The position numbers and the translations under genes are program-made. A stretch of DNA of 64,000 bases. It comes from Rutidosis leptorrhynchoides (Eukaryota; Streptophyta; Magnoliopsida; Asterales; Asteraceae). The stretch covers positions 255,593,501 to 255,657,500 of the forward strand of contig NC_092341.1 in assembly GCF_046630445.1 (NCBI RefSeq), written 5' to 3'. The notes below the pieces were generated by a model. That model worked only from the letters and a program-made list of their open reading frames with translations. It was not told the origin of the DNA and did not search any database. How positions within the stretch are numbered: the stretch's first letter is position 1; each line of letters begins with the position of its first letter. Positions 12,363 through 25,021 of the stretch are shown piece by piece.

Positions 12363-14818
12363 TGTAACGACCCGACCAAAACCGTTATTGACGGCGCCGT
12401 TAACTTAGGTCCCGTTGCGTGGTCGTAGTCCCTATATGAGACTCGTTTGACCAAAATTATGTCGCATTCATTTGAAAGGTACAAGACTTGCAAGTTTAGT
12501 TTACAAAACCGTTCGACAACAAGTCTAAGTTTACAAAAGTCATAAAGTATAAATGAAATAACTTGCGACATAATTAGTTTAAAAACACAGTTGCTATAAA
12601 TAGCGTAAGTATGTAAACAAAAGTTTGAATCCAAAAGTGCTATCCCTAGCGTATGCATGCATGGTTGACTCCAATCAAGTAATCAAAGAGTGCGGAAGCA
12701 TGTATCAAGTAGCCAAGTATGAACCTGAGAAAACATGTAGAAAACTGTCAATGAAAACGTTGGTGAAATCATAGGTTTAGTAAGTATTAAATGTTGTTTT
12801 TGAACCACAAGAGTTTGTATTTCCATAACGTAGATTATCCAAATCATTTGCATTCCAAAAGTGTTGTTATACGCGAGCACTCAATTATCAAAACTTAACC
12901 AACGTTACCCCATCACACAGTGCTAGAACCCGCACTAAAACACAAAAATATATTTCATCCGCATAACGGTAGCGAACCGTCCGAATGAGGGTTTGTTAAA
13001 CCCGTATGGCCACACAATATAAGTTCTCGCTTACACCCTGCAAGTGTAACTAATGATAATCGAATTGAGGCATTTTTGTTCTAACTCGCACGTGGAATGT
13101 TTGTTTTCACACTTGTGTTCAAAACATAAAAGTAAGTAGTACAAGATGTAACAAAGTATATGTTTTCTCAGCCCACGATTTAAAAGTATAAAAGTTGTTG
13201 AAAAAGGTGGGACTATGATCTCACCTCGAGTGCACGAGTATAAAAGTACTTCACAAAGTAACGTATGCATGAAAGTTGCTTAGCCTTGACCTAAACAAGT
13301 AAGTTGTGTCAATTAACCGGTTACGATACAAGGTCGGGTGAAATGTGTTCAATTAGTCCTATGGCTCGTTACGACTCGAATAGTATAGCATGTGAATCAC
13401 GTTGTCAAGTTTCATGCAAGAATCAAGTATAAAAGCATGTTAGAATGATTGTATAAAAGTTTGGTTAAGTTTGACTAAAAGTCAAACTTGGTCAAAGTCA
13501 ACGAAAAAGTCAACGCGTTCGGGTCGGGTCCCGAACTATTTTTCTATGCTAAATATTCATATACAAGTATATTAAAACAAGTTTCATGTGAATCGGAGGT
13601 CGGTAGCTAGTCAAACATTTCGCGTGAAATGTGACAAAGTGAGCAGAATCTGGCCAGGCGATTCTGCGCGCCGCGCGGGGATGGGGCGCGCCGCGCCACC
13701 ATCTGGGCAGAGATTTCTGGTCAGTTTTTCAAAGTATGCACGAACCAAACATCAAACATTCACCATTTATGATCCGCAAACAACCAAAACATGTATCTTA
13801 TATCCTCGGAAAGGTATTTTGATGAGCAATACAACTAACCACATATCATCAAACAAAAACATCATTTACAATAACCAAAAACTCGTCAATTGATCAAGAA
13901 AGGTTTATTTTCAAAGTTTCAAGTTCGTAAAACGTATTTTATGATTCGGGAATCCAATTTACACATACGATATGCCGTTTCGAAGGTAATGAAACATACA
14001 TTACAACTAAACACTAACAATTAACATTCCATGGCATTTAAGCATCCAAAAGTTCATGTCAAGAACTATCAAACCCTAGTCAAACATCACAAAATCATTA
14101 ATCGGGTTTTTGAAGTTTTCTTAATCAACCTACACATCAAAATGTGGCTAATGATACTAGTAACACAATTAAAACATGCACTTTAACAATCTAACAACAT
14201 TAACTCATCCAAAATCAAGGATTAAGCAAACCCATTTCAAATGTTCAAACTAGTTACTCAAAACAACAAATCGAGCAAGCAAATCATATATTCATGCTAG
14301 ACACGAGCCATAGACACTAACTAACACCATTTCAAATCAAAATCACGAATTTAGAGAAATCTAGAGTTTTAGAAATGTTACCCAAACGAGATGAAGTTGG
14401 TATCAAATTGTAGAGGATGAAGAGAGGATTCCAAATATGTAATTTGTTTTGAAGTTTGCTTCCAATCCCGAATTTAGATGATGATTCTATGAAGTTGGGG
14501 TTTGTGTGTGTTCTTGCTAGAGAGAAAGAGAGAGAGAGGGAGATGGTTGAATGGTGGTGATTGGGGTGGACTAGTTGACCTAGTCAACTAGTTTGCCCCG
14601 TGTCAATTTTAGTCCCTCGAGTTTAGAAGCGGGTGCGGGATTTTAACCAAACGAATATTTTTAAAACGCTTGAGTAAACGGGTGATGTCAAAATTAAATA
14701 GCGGGAATATAATGAACGTTACTCACGGAAACTATTAATTTAAATACGAAAGATTATGTTTTAAAAAAAAGAAGACGGTGTTAAAATTAAATTTAACGGA
14801 AAAAGGCGGGATGTTACA
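12363..14818 (-). repeat. 5' LTR of element E
   Basis: 2456 bp, nearly identical to 7637-10092. The GC-rich 11-mer pair recurs at 13666-13676 and 13686-13696, the hairpin block at about 12723-12776. Confidence 0.92.
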
Positions 14819-14937
14819 GTAAAGTCAAGTACGGTAGCAAGTAAATGTATAAAAATACATTCATTAAACACAAGCATTAATAATAAATATTATTAATTAA
14901 ACGTTGGAAAATCCAGGGTCGTTACATTACCCACCTG

Positions 14938-15411
14938 TTAAAGAAAATTTCGTCCCGAAATTTTAAGCTGAGGTAGATGGAGGAGTCGGGAAAGGTGAGG
15001 ATACTTCTGCATCATTTGATCCTCTCGTTCCCAGGTAAAATCAGGTCCTCGTTTGGCATTCCATCGAACTCGGACGATCGGAATCTTGTTGTGTTTCAAT
15101 GTTTTGACCTCACGGTCCATAATCTCGACAGGCTCTTCCACAAAGTGGAGTTTGTCGTCAATTGTAAGTTCCTCCAAAGGTATGACATGTTCCAGATCAG
15201 CAAGACACTTCTTCAAATTCGATACATAAAAGGTAGGATGAACTGAGCTCAATTGTGTTGGAAGATCCAAACGGTAAGCAACGGGTCCAACACGCTCCAA
15301 GATTTCGAAAGGACCAATGTATCGCGGGTTTAACTTCCCACGTTTTCCAAAACGGATCACACCTTTCCAAGGTGCGACCTTCAACATTACACGGTCACCC
15401 ACGTTGAATTC
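14938..15411 (-). pseudogene. 3' end of element A pol: integrase tail and chromodomain
   Basis: The minus-strand frame 15402-14938 (154 codons) starts in the integrase C-terminal domain ([15 protein letters not shown]) and runs through a chromodomain with [16 protein letters not shown] followed by EDQMMQKYP. It continues the A pol gene whose upstream part lies at 35678-39662; the two parts are separated by element B (duplication AAAGT at 15412-15416 and 35673-35677). Compared with B (26725-27165), one A is missing near 14990. This shifts the frame so that the last residues differ and the frame runs into the polypurine tract. The chromodomain is thought to steer integration towards heterochromatin in this clade. 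Confidence 0.85.
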
Positions 15412-16807
15412 AAAGTTGTGACGCCCCGTACTAAATCATCATGTACGGACCATCAACAACAGGATCATTACAAGGTCAAACACTATATGCTATTTCAAAA
15501 TACGTTTGCATTCATGATAAAAGGTGACGTCATAACTAACGTCAAAATGTTTTACATCAAAAGTATGCTTCTATGAATAGAAGCAATTAAAAATTGTACG
15601 TGACCCCAATGGTTGTTACAAATCATAGTTTCAAAAGTAATGTTTATGAATGCAAGATAAACGTTCATGCGGTGACATCTCTAAAGCAGCGGGTGTCTAC
15701 AGCAAGACTAGTACAACAGCGGAAGCAAGCAACCTTAAGCACCTGAGAAAAACATGCTTAAAACGTCAACACAAAGGTTGGTGAGCTATAGTTTAAGTAT
15801 AAGAGTAATGTAAGGTAGGCCACGAGATTTCAGTGCTACAAAGAGCGTTTCAAAACAGTATGATAAAGTATATGTTTAACCGTGGGCACTTGGTAACTAA
15901 CTTAACATTTATCACCCCCTAAAAGTACACTTGGCGCGTGCGTATGTTTACGAAGTATTAAACACCCGTTAAATGCTAGCGCTACTAGCCCGAGTGGGGA
16001 TGTCAAACCCTATGGATCCATATCTAAGATTCGCGTTCATCGGTTCAAAGACCAATGACTAAACGTTACCGAGCTAAGGGGAAAGTTTATGCCGTTGTAT
16101 AACCCACACATATATAAATTTTAAGCACTCGTGCCTAGTATGTAAAACGTAAAATGCGCATGTATTCTCAGTTCCCAAAATAGTTAAAGTAAAAAGGGAT
16201 GCTATAACTCACAGTGGTAAAATAGAAGTAAAGTTGAGTCGGGAAGTAAGCAAGTATGTAGGTCCGAAAAGTCCTCAACCTAAGTCAAATATTACTAAGT
16301 CAGTAAATCGTCACAATAGGTTTAAAATGTGTAAATTAGGTCTTAAAGGTCATCATCATTCAACATCAAACAAAAGTATAAAGTGAGTTTCATTCTAGAA
16401 AAGAGTTTAAAACAAAGGCTGACTTGGATTGGTCACCACGGCCTCTATACCTACTGAAATGAGGTGAGACCAGTGGCCATGGCTCCGTATATGAGTCCTT
16501 TAGTTGTGGTAAAAATTCCAGAAGAAACTCGTCTTCGTTTGACCGTGGCGACAGTCTAAGTGCTAGTAGGTCAGAATTTTCAGCACAACGTTAAAAGGAC
16601 ATAGTGACGTTCGGAGGGCCATAGATCCTAAACCGTAACTCGGATTAAGACGAGTCTTAAATGAAAAGTTATCTACTCGATCAGAGCTAACTAAAAATCA
16701 ACTTTAGTAGCCCAGGTGATTGGGTCAGACCCAGAAAACAGTAGCTAAATTGTTCCGGTGGGTTCTTGGTGCTTGATGTTCGTCACGGTTCTCATCCTTG
16801 ATGCTTG

Positions 16808-17743
16808 TGAAGGTTTTTCGTATGCCCGAGCGACATATTAAATTAATGTGACTAATATGTTATGATCCAAGTCGGGTCATACCCAGTAACAAGCTTACCG
16901 ACACCTTAAATGTATTTAATCTTGGCGATTGGTTCGTTAAATAAATACGCGACACTTGAACTTTAGAAAATCGGTTTTCTAAAATATTATCACTTGAAAT
17001 AAATTATTTGGATAATCTATATTTAATTATTTATAAGTTTAAATAATTATGTTGTGTTATATTTTATAACTTGGTTTATAAAATATGTAAGTAACAAATG
17101 CAAGGAATTAGATATAACAAAGTTTATATTCTACAAGTTTTATAAAACAATGGTCTTTTTATAAAAATAATTCCCACCCATGAGCTGAATTTTGAAGCCT
17201 CGTGAGGACACCCATGCTAGCATCTTTGTGGCTTTTAAGGTGACTCCATTCCTTAGGTGCATGGGTGATTAAAAGACCAAGATATTCCTTGACTTCTACT
17301 TAGTAAATATACAACATTTCAAGTGCCAAAACAGGTGACTATTCTGTCCAAATTTGCTGCTGCTGTTCGAAATTTTGGGCAGAAAGAAAGGGGTCTTCAA
17401 GCTTGGTTTTTGGTCATTCAAGTGTCTCTAAATCCTAACTACATTAAGGGTGGTGTTGGTGCACTAAAACTTGTGGGTATTACAACTTGAGGCTTCAAGT
17501 TAGAAGCTAATATTCATCTTCATCATCATCTTGCAACTTTGAAAACAACCCTCAACTAGCTTGAGGAGGTATAATCTCTAAACCCGCTCTTAGTTTGTAA
17601 GTATGTTTCACAACTTGATCCTATTTGGGATTTAACTTTAAATGGTTAAAGATTTACAAGTTTTAAAATGGTAATTTATACGCTTCCGCAAATCTTATTT
17701 CTTGAATGATTATAAGTATTATGAAACTTGTTAAATCCCAACA
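16808..17743 (+). repeat. 5' LTR of the copia element
   Basis: 936 bp from TGAAGGTTTTTCG to TTAAATCCCAACA. It carries TTTTATAAAA-type sequences near 17150-17165 that could serve as a TATA region. Confidence 0.95.
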
Positions 17744-17744
17744 A

Positions 17745-17758
17745 TGGTATCTAGAGCC
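17745..17758 (+). other. Primer-binding site of the copia element
   Basis: TGGTATCTAGAGCC starts one base after the LTR. It matches the usual initiator-Met-tRNA site TGGTATCAGAGCC except for one extra T. Confidence 0.8.
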
Positions 17759-17880
17759 GAAGTTGTTGAAATATGCTTCGAGATGGTTATTAAACCCACT
17801 ATAATTTTGCATTCTATGAACATGCATGAAGTAGAATGTAAAATTTTCGGTTTTGAGTGGTTTGTCATTTTGGCCAAAAT

Positions 17881-18110
17881 CACTTGTGATTCTGCATTCT
17901 GTGTTGCCGATCACTTGTGATTCTGTGTTGCAAATCACTTGTGATTCTGTGTTGCCGATCACTTGTGATTCTGTATTGCCAATCACTTATGATTCTGTAT
18001 TGCCGATCACTTGTGATTCTGTATTGCCAATCACTTGTGATTCTGTGTTGCAGATCACTTGTGATTCTGTGTTTCCAATCACTTGTGATTCTGTATTGCC
18101 TATCACTTAT
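17881..18110. repeat. 24-bp tandem repeat in the copia leader
   Basis: About ten copies of a 24-bp unit containing ATCACTTGTGATTCTGTGTT, at 17881, 17912, 17936, 17960, 17984, 18008, 18032, 18056, 18080 and 18104. Each unit holds the near-palindrome ATCAC-TT-GTGAT. Since 24 is a multiple of three, several frames on both strands stay open; these ORFs are by-products. Confidence 0.95.
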
Positions 18111-18356
18111 GTTGATGATGTTCACAATCTAAGCCTTGACCTTGTGTTTGGTTGCATGTTTGGTTGATTTAATATTTATTCATTTGGTATGTAATAATAT
18201 TATTTTGGTTATGTAATTTATTTTATATTTGGTATGTAAAATAGATTAGGTTGTAATTTCACTTTTTTAGACAAAATGTATTAGGATATATTTTGTAAAA
18301 AGATGAAGATGATGAAGACTTGAAGAACACAAGAAGAAGCATTTGGATGCAAGATT

Positions 18357-18382
18357 AAGTGGGAGATTTAAAATCTCCTACT
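18357..18382 (+). other. Polypurine-tract-like hairpin in the copia leader
   Basis: AAGTGGGAGATTT is followed at once by its near-complement AAATCTCCTACTT, giving arms of about 13 bp. AAGTGGGAGATT also occurs at the true polypurine tract before the right LTR. Confidence 0.6.
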
Positions 18383-18865
18383 TTGTGTTATAACCCCTTA
18401 TCCGGTGGCATTTGTTTTCGGCTAAACAAATGTCTACCAAAATGGCTTGATTGTGAATATATTTGTTTTGCATGCATGGTTGTTTATTGTATGATTGTGG
18501 ATTGTATGTTTGTATGCTACAAGTTAATCACACAAGTTAACAACAAGCAAAATGGCAATTTAATTGGTTAAATTATACATTAATTAACGACATGCAAAAC
18601 GACAATTTAATTGGTTAAATTAAAAATGGCTAAAAGGACATTAATAAACAGTTATTAAGAACATGATTAGGATCATATATATAAAATGGTTTATAGACAT
18701 GAAAATGGATTTCAAATGAATCATACACTAAATGCATGTTGGTGTATGGCATAAAAGTTTTCTCAAACTAGAATTAATGAAAACTTAAAATCCCTTATTA
18801 ACAAGGCAAACAAGTTAAACGCCATCCTTTTGTACAACACTTAAAAATATTAGGGAACTCACAAT

Positions 18866-19172
18866 GGGATAAAGGTCACCTAACCGTTATGAGCAAACTA
18901 ATATGATTAAGGTGAATTTCGCATGCTTGTGGGATAAAGGTCACCTAACCACTTGTATGTTAAGTTTACACGTTTACACAAGTAGGACGACTTGATTTGG
19001 AAATCATGAACTTAGGGTCACCGAAGCATGAGGAACAAATAGGCGTTGATGGGATAAATATGCCATGCAAAAGGATTGCATGATCCCATAACTTAGAAGT
19101 TGCAAAAGAATAGCAATTTTCATATAATGACTACCTAGCTAAATCAAATGACGGGATAAAGGTCACCTAACC
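18866..19172 (+). repeat. Three copies of a 20-mer in the copia leader
   Basis: GGGATAAAGGTCACCTAACC occurs perfectly at 18866-18885, 18931-18950 and 19153-19172, just upstream of gag, with a partial form (GATGGGATAAATATGCC) near 19050. The sequence between copies is unrelated, so they are dispersed and not a tandem array. Confidence 0.93.
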
Positions 19173-19283
19173 GAAATTTGGTTAACCGTTGGATTCTAAA
19201 ATTTAATAAATATCAATTGGATTTAAAGGGTATTGATTGTTAAATTAAAATTGATACTTAAACAACTTTGTTAAATTTTATAG

Positions 19284-22200
19284 ATGGCCGCCAATAACAA
19301 CAACATTCCGAACGCACCAATAAACTTTAACAACCTATCGTTGAGGTCAATCCTCGAAAAGGAAAAACTCAACCATACGAACTTCATGGATTGGTTCCGC
19401 AATCTAAGAATTGTCCTCAAACTAGAGGACAGGGTGTATGTGTTGGAAGACCCCATTCCCGATCAACCGGACGAGGATGATACGGAAGGCATGGCTTATT
19501 GGGAGAAATATTGCACCGATTCGTTGCAAGTTTCTTGCCTCATGCTTGGGACTATGATACCCGAACTCCAAAAGGATTTTGAGCATCATAGTGCATATGA
19601 CATGATCACACAGTTGAAGGAGATGTTCCTTCAACAAGCTCGTGTCGAGCGCTTTGAAACGGTCCGAGCGCTTCATACATGTCGGATGGACGACTCCCAA
19701 TCCGTTTCATCTTATGTCCTTAAGATGAAAAGCCTAATTGATTGAGCGAACCATCTAAACTGCAACGTGTCTAATGAATTAGCCACGGACCTCATTCTCA
19801 ACTCATTGTCAAAAAGGTTTGACACATTTGTAATGAATTACAATATGAATGGTTGGGATAAAAGCATTGGCGAATTACATGCCATGCTTAAGACGGCAGA
19901 AGCAAGCATGGGTAAAAGGGCTTCACCCGTGTTTACGATCAATGAAGGCGGGTCCAAAAACAATAACACTTCTAAGCTAAAGATGGCTAAGAGGAAGGGA
20001 CCTGCCTACCAAGGCAAGGGCAAGGGAAAGGGGAAGATGGTTACCCCAACCAACAACAACAAGAAGCAAAAGGTTGCCGGTAAAGCTAACCCCAAGGAAG
20101 ATCCGTGCTTCGGTTGCGATGAAATAGGTCACTGGAAACGAAACTGCCCGGTCTACCTTAAGGAGTTGAAGGAAAAGAGGGATGCAGGGCAATCCTCAGG
20201 TAATGTATATATGGTATACATTGAGCTTAGTATTACTTCTTCTAATACTTGGGTATTAGACACGGGATGTGGAACTCACATTTGCAATTCTATGCAGGGG
20301 TTCAAAAGAAGTAAACAAGAAGCGGGAACATCAAGTCTCTACATGGGAAATGGAGCTAAGGTGCACATAGTAGCTCAAGGAGACTTTATTCTAAAGCTTC
20401 CAAGTGGTTTGGAACTTATTTTGAAAAATGTTTTGTATGCACCCGATTTATCACGAAACATTATTTCTGTATCCCGTTTGAAACAATATGGTTTTAATCT
20501 TAATTTCATTAATGATGATATCCATGTTTCTTTAGATAATGTGTTCTATTTTAAGGCTTCGCCTTTGAATGGTATTTATGAATTGGTTCATGATGACACA
20601 TCACATGATAGCTCAATATTCCATGCAAACACCAAGAAACTCAAAAGGGATTTGAGTGATTCCTACTTATGGCATTGTCGCCTTGGTCACATAAACAAGA
20701 ATCGAATGCATACACTTCAAAAGAATGGCCTTTTGAAATCAAATGAACTACACTCGTTTGATGTATGTGAATCTTGTTTACAAGGGAAAATGAATAAAGC
20801 ACCTTTCAAAGGGACTTATGAAAGGGCCAAGGACTTATTGGGATTAATACATTCGGATGTATGTGGACCCTTTAAGCCCATAACTAGGAATGGTGAAAGA
20901 TACTTCGTTACTTTCATTGATGACTTCAGTCGTTTCGAGTATGTCTACTTATTAAGACACAAGGACAAAACTTTTGAAGCATTCAAAGAATATCAAAACG
21001 AAGTACAAAATCAACTCAATAAGACAATCAAGGTACTTCGTACCGATAGAGGAGGTGAATACCTAAGCGATGCTTTCCAAGTTCATCTTAAAAGTTGTGG
21101 GATTATCTCGCAACTCACTCCTCCTGGAACACCCCAACTTAATGGAGTTTCCGAAAGGAGGAACCGACCCCTAATGAATATGGTTCGATCTATGATGGCT
21201 AGAAGCTCGTTGCCTCTATCATTTTGGGGTTATTGTCTATGCTCCGCGGCTCGTATTTTAAATATGGCCCCAACCAAGAAAGTGGAACGAACTCCTCATG
21301 AGATGTGGTTTGGAAAACCTCCATCTCTATCATACTTAAAGGTATGGAGATGTGAAGCTTACCCTAAGCGTTACGTCCCTAATAAGTTGAATGCTCGATC
21401 CACGAAGTGTATCTTCATAGGATATCCCAAGGATGATATGGGATATTATTTCTATGATCCATCCGAGCAGAATGTATTTGTTGCTCGAAAGGCTGAATTC
21501 CTTGAAACTAAGTTCCTAATGGAAGGAAATAGTGAAAGGAAGATAGATTTTGAAGAGGTTTAAGATCAAGTAGATGATACACAATTGGTTGACACTAGCA
21601 CTCAACATGAAAATGTTGAGAGTGATCAAATGGATGATCAAAATACACAAGACGTTCGCAGATCTGGTAGGATTAGTAATCCTCCTAAGAGATATGGGTT
21701 TCTCATGGATGGTTGCTATGTGGTTGATTTGGATGAACCAATAAACTACCAAGATGCTTTATCAAGGATTGATAATGATAAATGGCAGGAAGCCATGAAC
21801 GCTGAGATGCAATCCATGTATTACAACCAAGTTTGGGAACTTGTTACACAACCTGCTGGCTCAAGGCTAGTTGATTGTAAATGGCTTTTCAAAATGAAAA
21901 CCGACATACATGGAAACTTGGATACATATAAAGCTAGACTTGTAGCAAAAGGTTTCACTCAAACTCAAGGGTTTGACTATGATGAAACTTTTTCGCCTGT
22001 GGCAATGCTAAAGTCTGTTAGGATATTACTTGCCATTGCTGCTCATTATGATTATGAAATATGGCAAATGGATGTCAAGACCGCTTTCCTAAATGGACAT
22101 CTTGAGGAAGATGTCTATATGGTTCAGCCTGAAGGTTTTGTTGATCCGAAATATCCTAAAAAGGTATGCAAGTTAAAGAAGTCAATCTACGGATTGAAAC

Positions 22201-23318
22201 AAGCATCTAGAATGTGGAATCATCGATTTAATGAGGAGGCCAAGAAATTTGGCTTCATTAAAAATGGTGATGAAGCTTGTGTATACAAGAAAGCTAGTGG
22301 GAGCACTATCATGTTCCTTGTACTATATGTGGATGATATATTGTTATTTGGAAATGATATTCCGGAAATGCAAAGTGTTAAAACTTGGCTAAGTAAATGC
22401 TTCTCCATTAAGGATCTTGGAGAAGCACAATACGTTTTGGGGATTGGGATCTACAGGGATAGATCCAAGAAACTGATAGGTTTGAATCAAAGTGCATACA
22501 TTGAAAAGGTCTTGAAAAGGTTCAAGATGGAGAACTCTAAGAAAGGTTTGGTACCTATTCAAAGAGGAACGCTCCTTAGTTCATCTCAGTGCCCCACCAC
22601 GAAAGATGAACAGGAAAGAATGAAGAATGTCCCATATGCGTCTGCTACTGGGTCAATCATGTATGCAATGATATGCACTAGACCGGATGTGTCATGCGCT
22701 CTAAGCTTGACAAGTAGATACCAGAATAACCCAGGAAACAGTCATTGGATTGCTGTTAAAAGTATATTGAAATACCTTAGGAGGACTAAGGATATGTTTC
22801 TAATATATAGGTCTGGTGAGGAGGAACTCGCTGTAAAAGGTTAAGTGGATGCGAGTTTCCAAACTGATCGAGATGATTCTCGATCACAATCCGGTTATGT
22901 CTTCACGTTAAATGGAGGTGCGGTCTCTTGGAAGAGTTCAAAACAGGATGTTGTTGCATTATCCACTACAGAGACGGAGTACATTGCTGCCTCATTGGCA
23001 GCGCAGGAAGCTGCATGGATGAAGAAATTCATCGATGACTTAGGAGTAGTCCCTTCCATTCAGGACCCTCTTGAGATCTTTTGTGACAACGAGGGTGATA
23101 TTGCTCAAATCAAAGAACCTCGTGCTCACCAAAAGACCCGTCACATTGAGTGGAGATTCAACTACATAAGGGATGAAGTTGAAAAGGGAAAGATATGTAT
23201 TCGCAAAGTTCACACAGATCTTAATATAGCGGATCCTCTCACGAAGCTCTTACATGGAGCAAAACATACTGGACATGTTTGTGCATTAGGGCTTCGATAT
23301 TCTAGTGATTGGTCATGA
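19284..23318 (+). pseudogene. Copia gag-pol polyprotein, three in-frame stops
   Basis: One frame of 1344 codons without frameshifts, interrupted by TGA at 19743, TAA at 21561 and TAA at 22842. Gag starts at MAANNNNIPN; a canonical CCHC knuckle (CFGCDEIGHWKRNC) lies near 20107-20148. The protease has LDTGCGTH near 20255, the pre-integrase zinc motif HCRLGH is near 20672, and the integrase core has HSDVCGPF, TDRGGEY and GVSERRNR supplying D, D and E. Reverse transcriptase has YVDDILLFG near 22327, and RNase H begins VDASFQTD with TTETEYIA near 22970. The first stop would end translation inside gag, so this copy is probably dead unless read through. Everything else looks functional, which suggests decay after a recent insertion. 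Confidence 0.93.
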
Positions 23319-24085
23319 TCTGTTTTAAGTATTGTAACGGAACGAAATTGTTCAAACTCATTAATATAATTATGGTATTAATTTATTTTGAGTTATGTTC
23401 CTATTTTGCATATTTTATCCATGAATAAGTAATTATTCTAAATTCCGTAGTCGATCACAGTTGTGGGAACAAGTGTGAGGTTTAGACTATTATGAACTTG
23501 GATTGGTATACATTCACGGGATGAATGGGGCAAGGTTGCAACCAAGGTTCATAGATATTTGTGGGATACAAATATTGGAAGACCCGCTCTCAAGATTTAC
23601 TAAATGGAGCCTTTGTGGTTGATCACACGTAATCTTGAGTAAAGGCGAATATCATTGTATCCTCTGACCTGAGATACATATTCGGCTCGAATATTTACCA
23701 AGTATTGTACCTTGATTCTTTCCTTCGCTATTCTGAAATATGGTAGTTCATAAGGAAGAGCTCAGGTATAATGCAAGGTATATATTTAGGACGTATGTTG
23801 TCAAGATGGAATTTGTCCCTCTTATTCATTGAGAGTCAGATGCCTAAGACCTGATAAAGTTAAATCTAGAAGAGAGTGATCACTCTATATCTCTTGGATA
23901 TAACATGACATCTAGGACAAAAGGAAATAGTGAAAGATTCACCTATTCATATTCGAGATGGGAACTCAAAAGGGATGATGTTATTGAATGGCACAAAGTC
24001 ATAACATATTGGGGGTGATGGACGGTCGTTAGGTGGTATCCCTCACTTGCATTAATTTCTTATGTTTCTCGTGCAAGTGGGAGAT
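23319..24085 (+). other. Copia 3' untranslated region and polypurine tract
   Basis: 767 bp without a coding frame. It ends in GTGCAAGTGGGAGAT (24071-24085) directly before the LTR; the AAGTGGGAGA core is the polypurine tract. Confidence 0.8.
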
Positions 24086-25021
24086 TGAAGGTTTTTCGTA
24101 TGCCCGAGCGACATATTAAATTAATGTGGCTAATATGTTATGATCCAAGTCGGGTCATACCCAGTAACAAGCTTACCGACACCTTAAATGTATTTAATCT
24201 TGGCGATTGGTTCGTTAAATAAATACGCGACACTTGAACTTTAGAAAATCGGTTTTCTAAAATATTATCACTTGAAATAAATTATTTGGATAATTTATAT
24301 TTAATTATTTATAAGTTTAAATAATTATGTTGTGTTATATTTTATAACTTGGTTTATAAAATATGTAAGTAACAAATGCAAGGAATTAGATATAACAAAG
24401 TTTATATTCTACAAGTTTTATAAAACAATGGTCTTTTTATAAAAATAATTCCCACCCATGAGCTGAATTTTGAAGCCCCATGAGGACACCCATGCTAGCA
24501 TCTTTGTGGCTTTTAAGGTGACTCCATTCCTTAGGTGCATGGGTGATTAAAAGACCAAGATATTCCTTGACTTCTACTTAGTAAATATACAACATTTCAA
24601 GTGCCAAAACAGCTGACTATTATGTCCAAATTTGCTGCTGCTGTTTGAAATTTTGGGCAGAAAGAAAGGGGTCTTCAAGCTTGGTTTTTGGTCATTCAAG
24701 TGTCTCTAAATCCTAACTACATTAAGGGTGGTGTTGGTGCACTAAAACTTGTGGGTATTACAACTTGAGGCTTCAAGTTAGAAGCTAATATTCATCTTCA
24801 TCATCATCTTGCAACTTTGAAAACAACCCTCAACTAGCTTGAGGAGGTATAATCTCTAAACCCGCTCTTAGTTTGTAAGTATGTTTCACAACTTGATCCT
24901 ATTTGGGATTTAACTTTAAATGGTTAAAGATTTACAAGTTTTAAAATGGTAATTTATACGCTTCCGCAAATCTTATTTCTTGAATGATTATAAGTATTAT
25001 GAAACTTGTTAAATCCCAACA
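24086..25021 (+). repeat. 3' LTR of the copia element
   Basis: 936 bp, differing from the left LTR at about seven positions by eye (for example TGTGGCTAAT against TGTGACTAAT). Confidence 0.95.

Larger units (their letters stand above)
7637..14818 (-). mobile_element. Element E: young non-autonomous Ty3 element
   Basis: 7182 bp with LTRs of exactly 2456 bp each (7637-10092 and 12363-14818), flanked by GTAAA (7632-7636 and 14819-14823), inserted in the left LTR of A. The LTRs begin TGTAACGACCCGACC and end GGCGGGATGTTACA on the plus strand. By eye only about four single-base differences separate them, so the insertion is very recent. The internal region has only a decayed piece of integrase/chromodomain and no gag, protease, reverse transcriptase or RNase H. 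LTR, primer site and leader resemble element D at 61078-63896, so mobilisation in trans by a D-like element is the likely mode; that is inference. Confidence 0.88.
4709..14926 (-). repeat. 3' LTR of element A, split by element E
   Basis: The LTR sequence is 4709-7636 plus 14824-14926 (about 3.03 kb), running from TGTGATGCCCCG to GGGTCGTTACA. It aligns along its length with the right LTR 41153-44168. The gap 7637-14823 is element E plus one copy of its GTAAA duplication. Directly inside the LTR (14927-14939) is TTACCCACCTGTT, on the minus strand a purine-rich tract just before the LTR, as expected of a polypurine tract. A short AATATTATT-type duplication near 7567-7596 is absent from the right LTR. 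Confidence 0.85.
16808..25021 (+). mobile_element. Ty1/copia retrotransposon
   Basis: 8214 bp with two 936-bp LTRs (16808-17743 and 24086-25021), both TG...CA, flanked by GCTTG (16803-16807 and 25022-25026). Domain order in its single reading frame is gag, protease, integrase, reverse transcriptase, RNase H, which is diagnostic of copia. About seven differences by eye separate the LTRs (0.75%), so it is young. The leader between primer site and gag is unusually long (about 1.5 kb) and repeat-rich. I cannot fix the copia lineage; Angela- or Tork-like is a guess. Confidence 0.95.

Noticed and set aside
17853..18167. Octapeptide-repeat proteins on both strands of the copia leader
   Set aside because: Open frames are a by-product of a 24-bp repeat period; no homologous protein is recognised.
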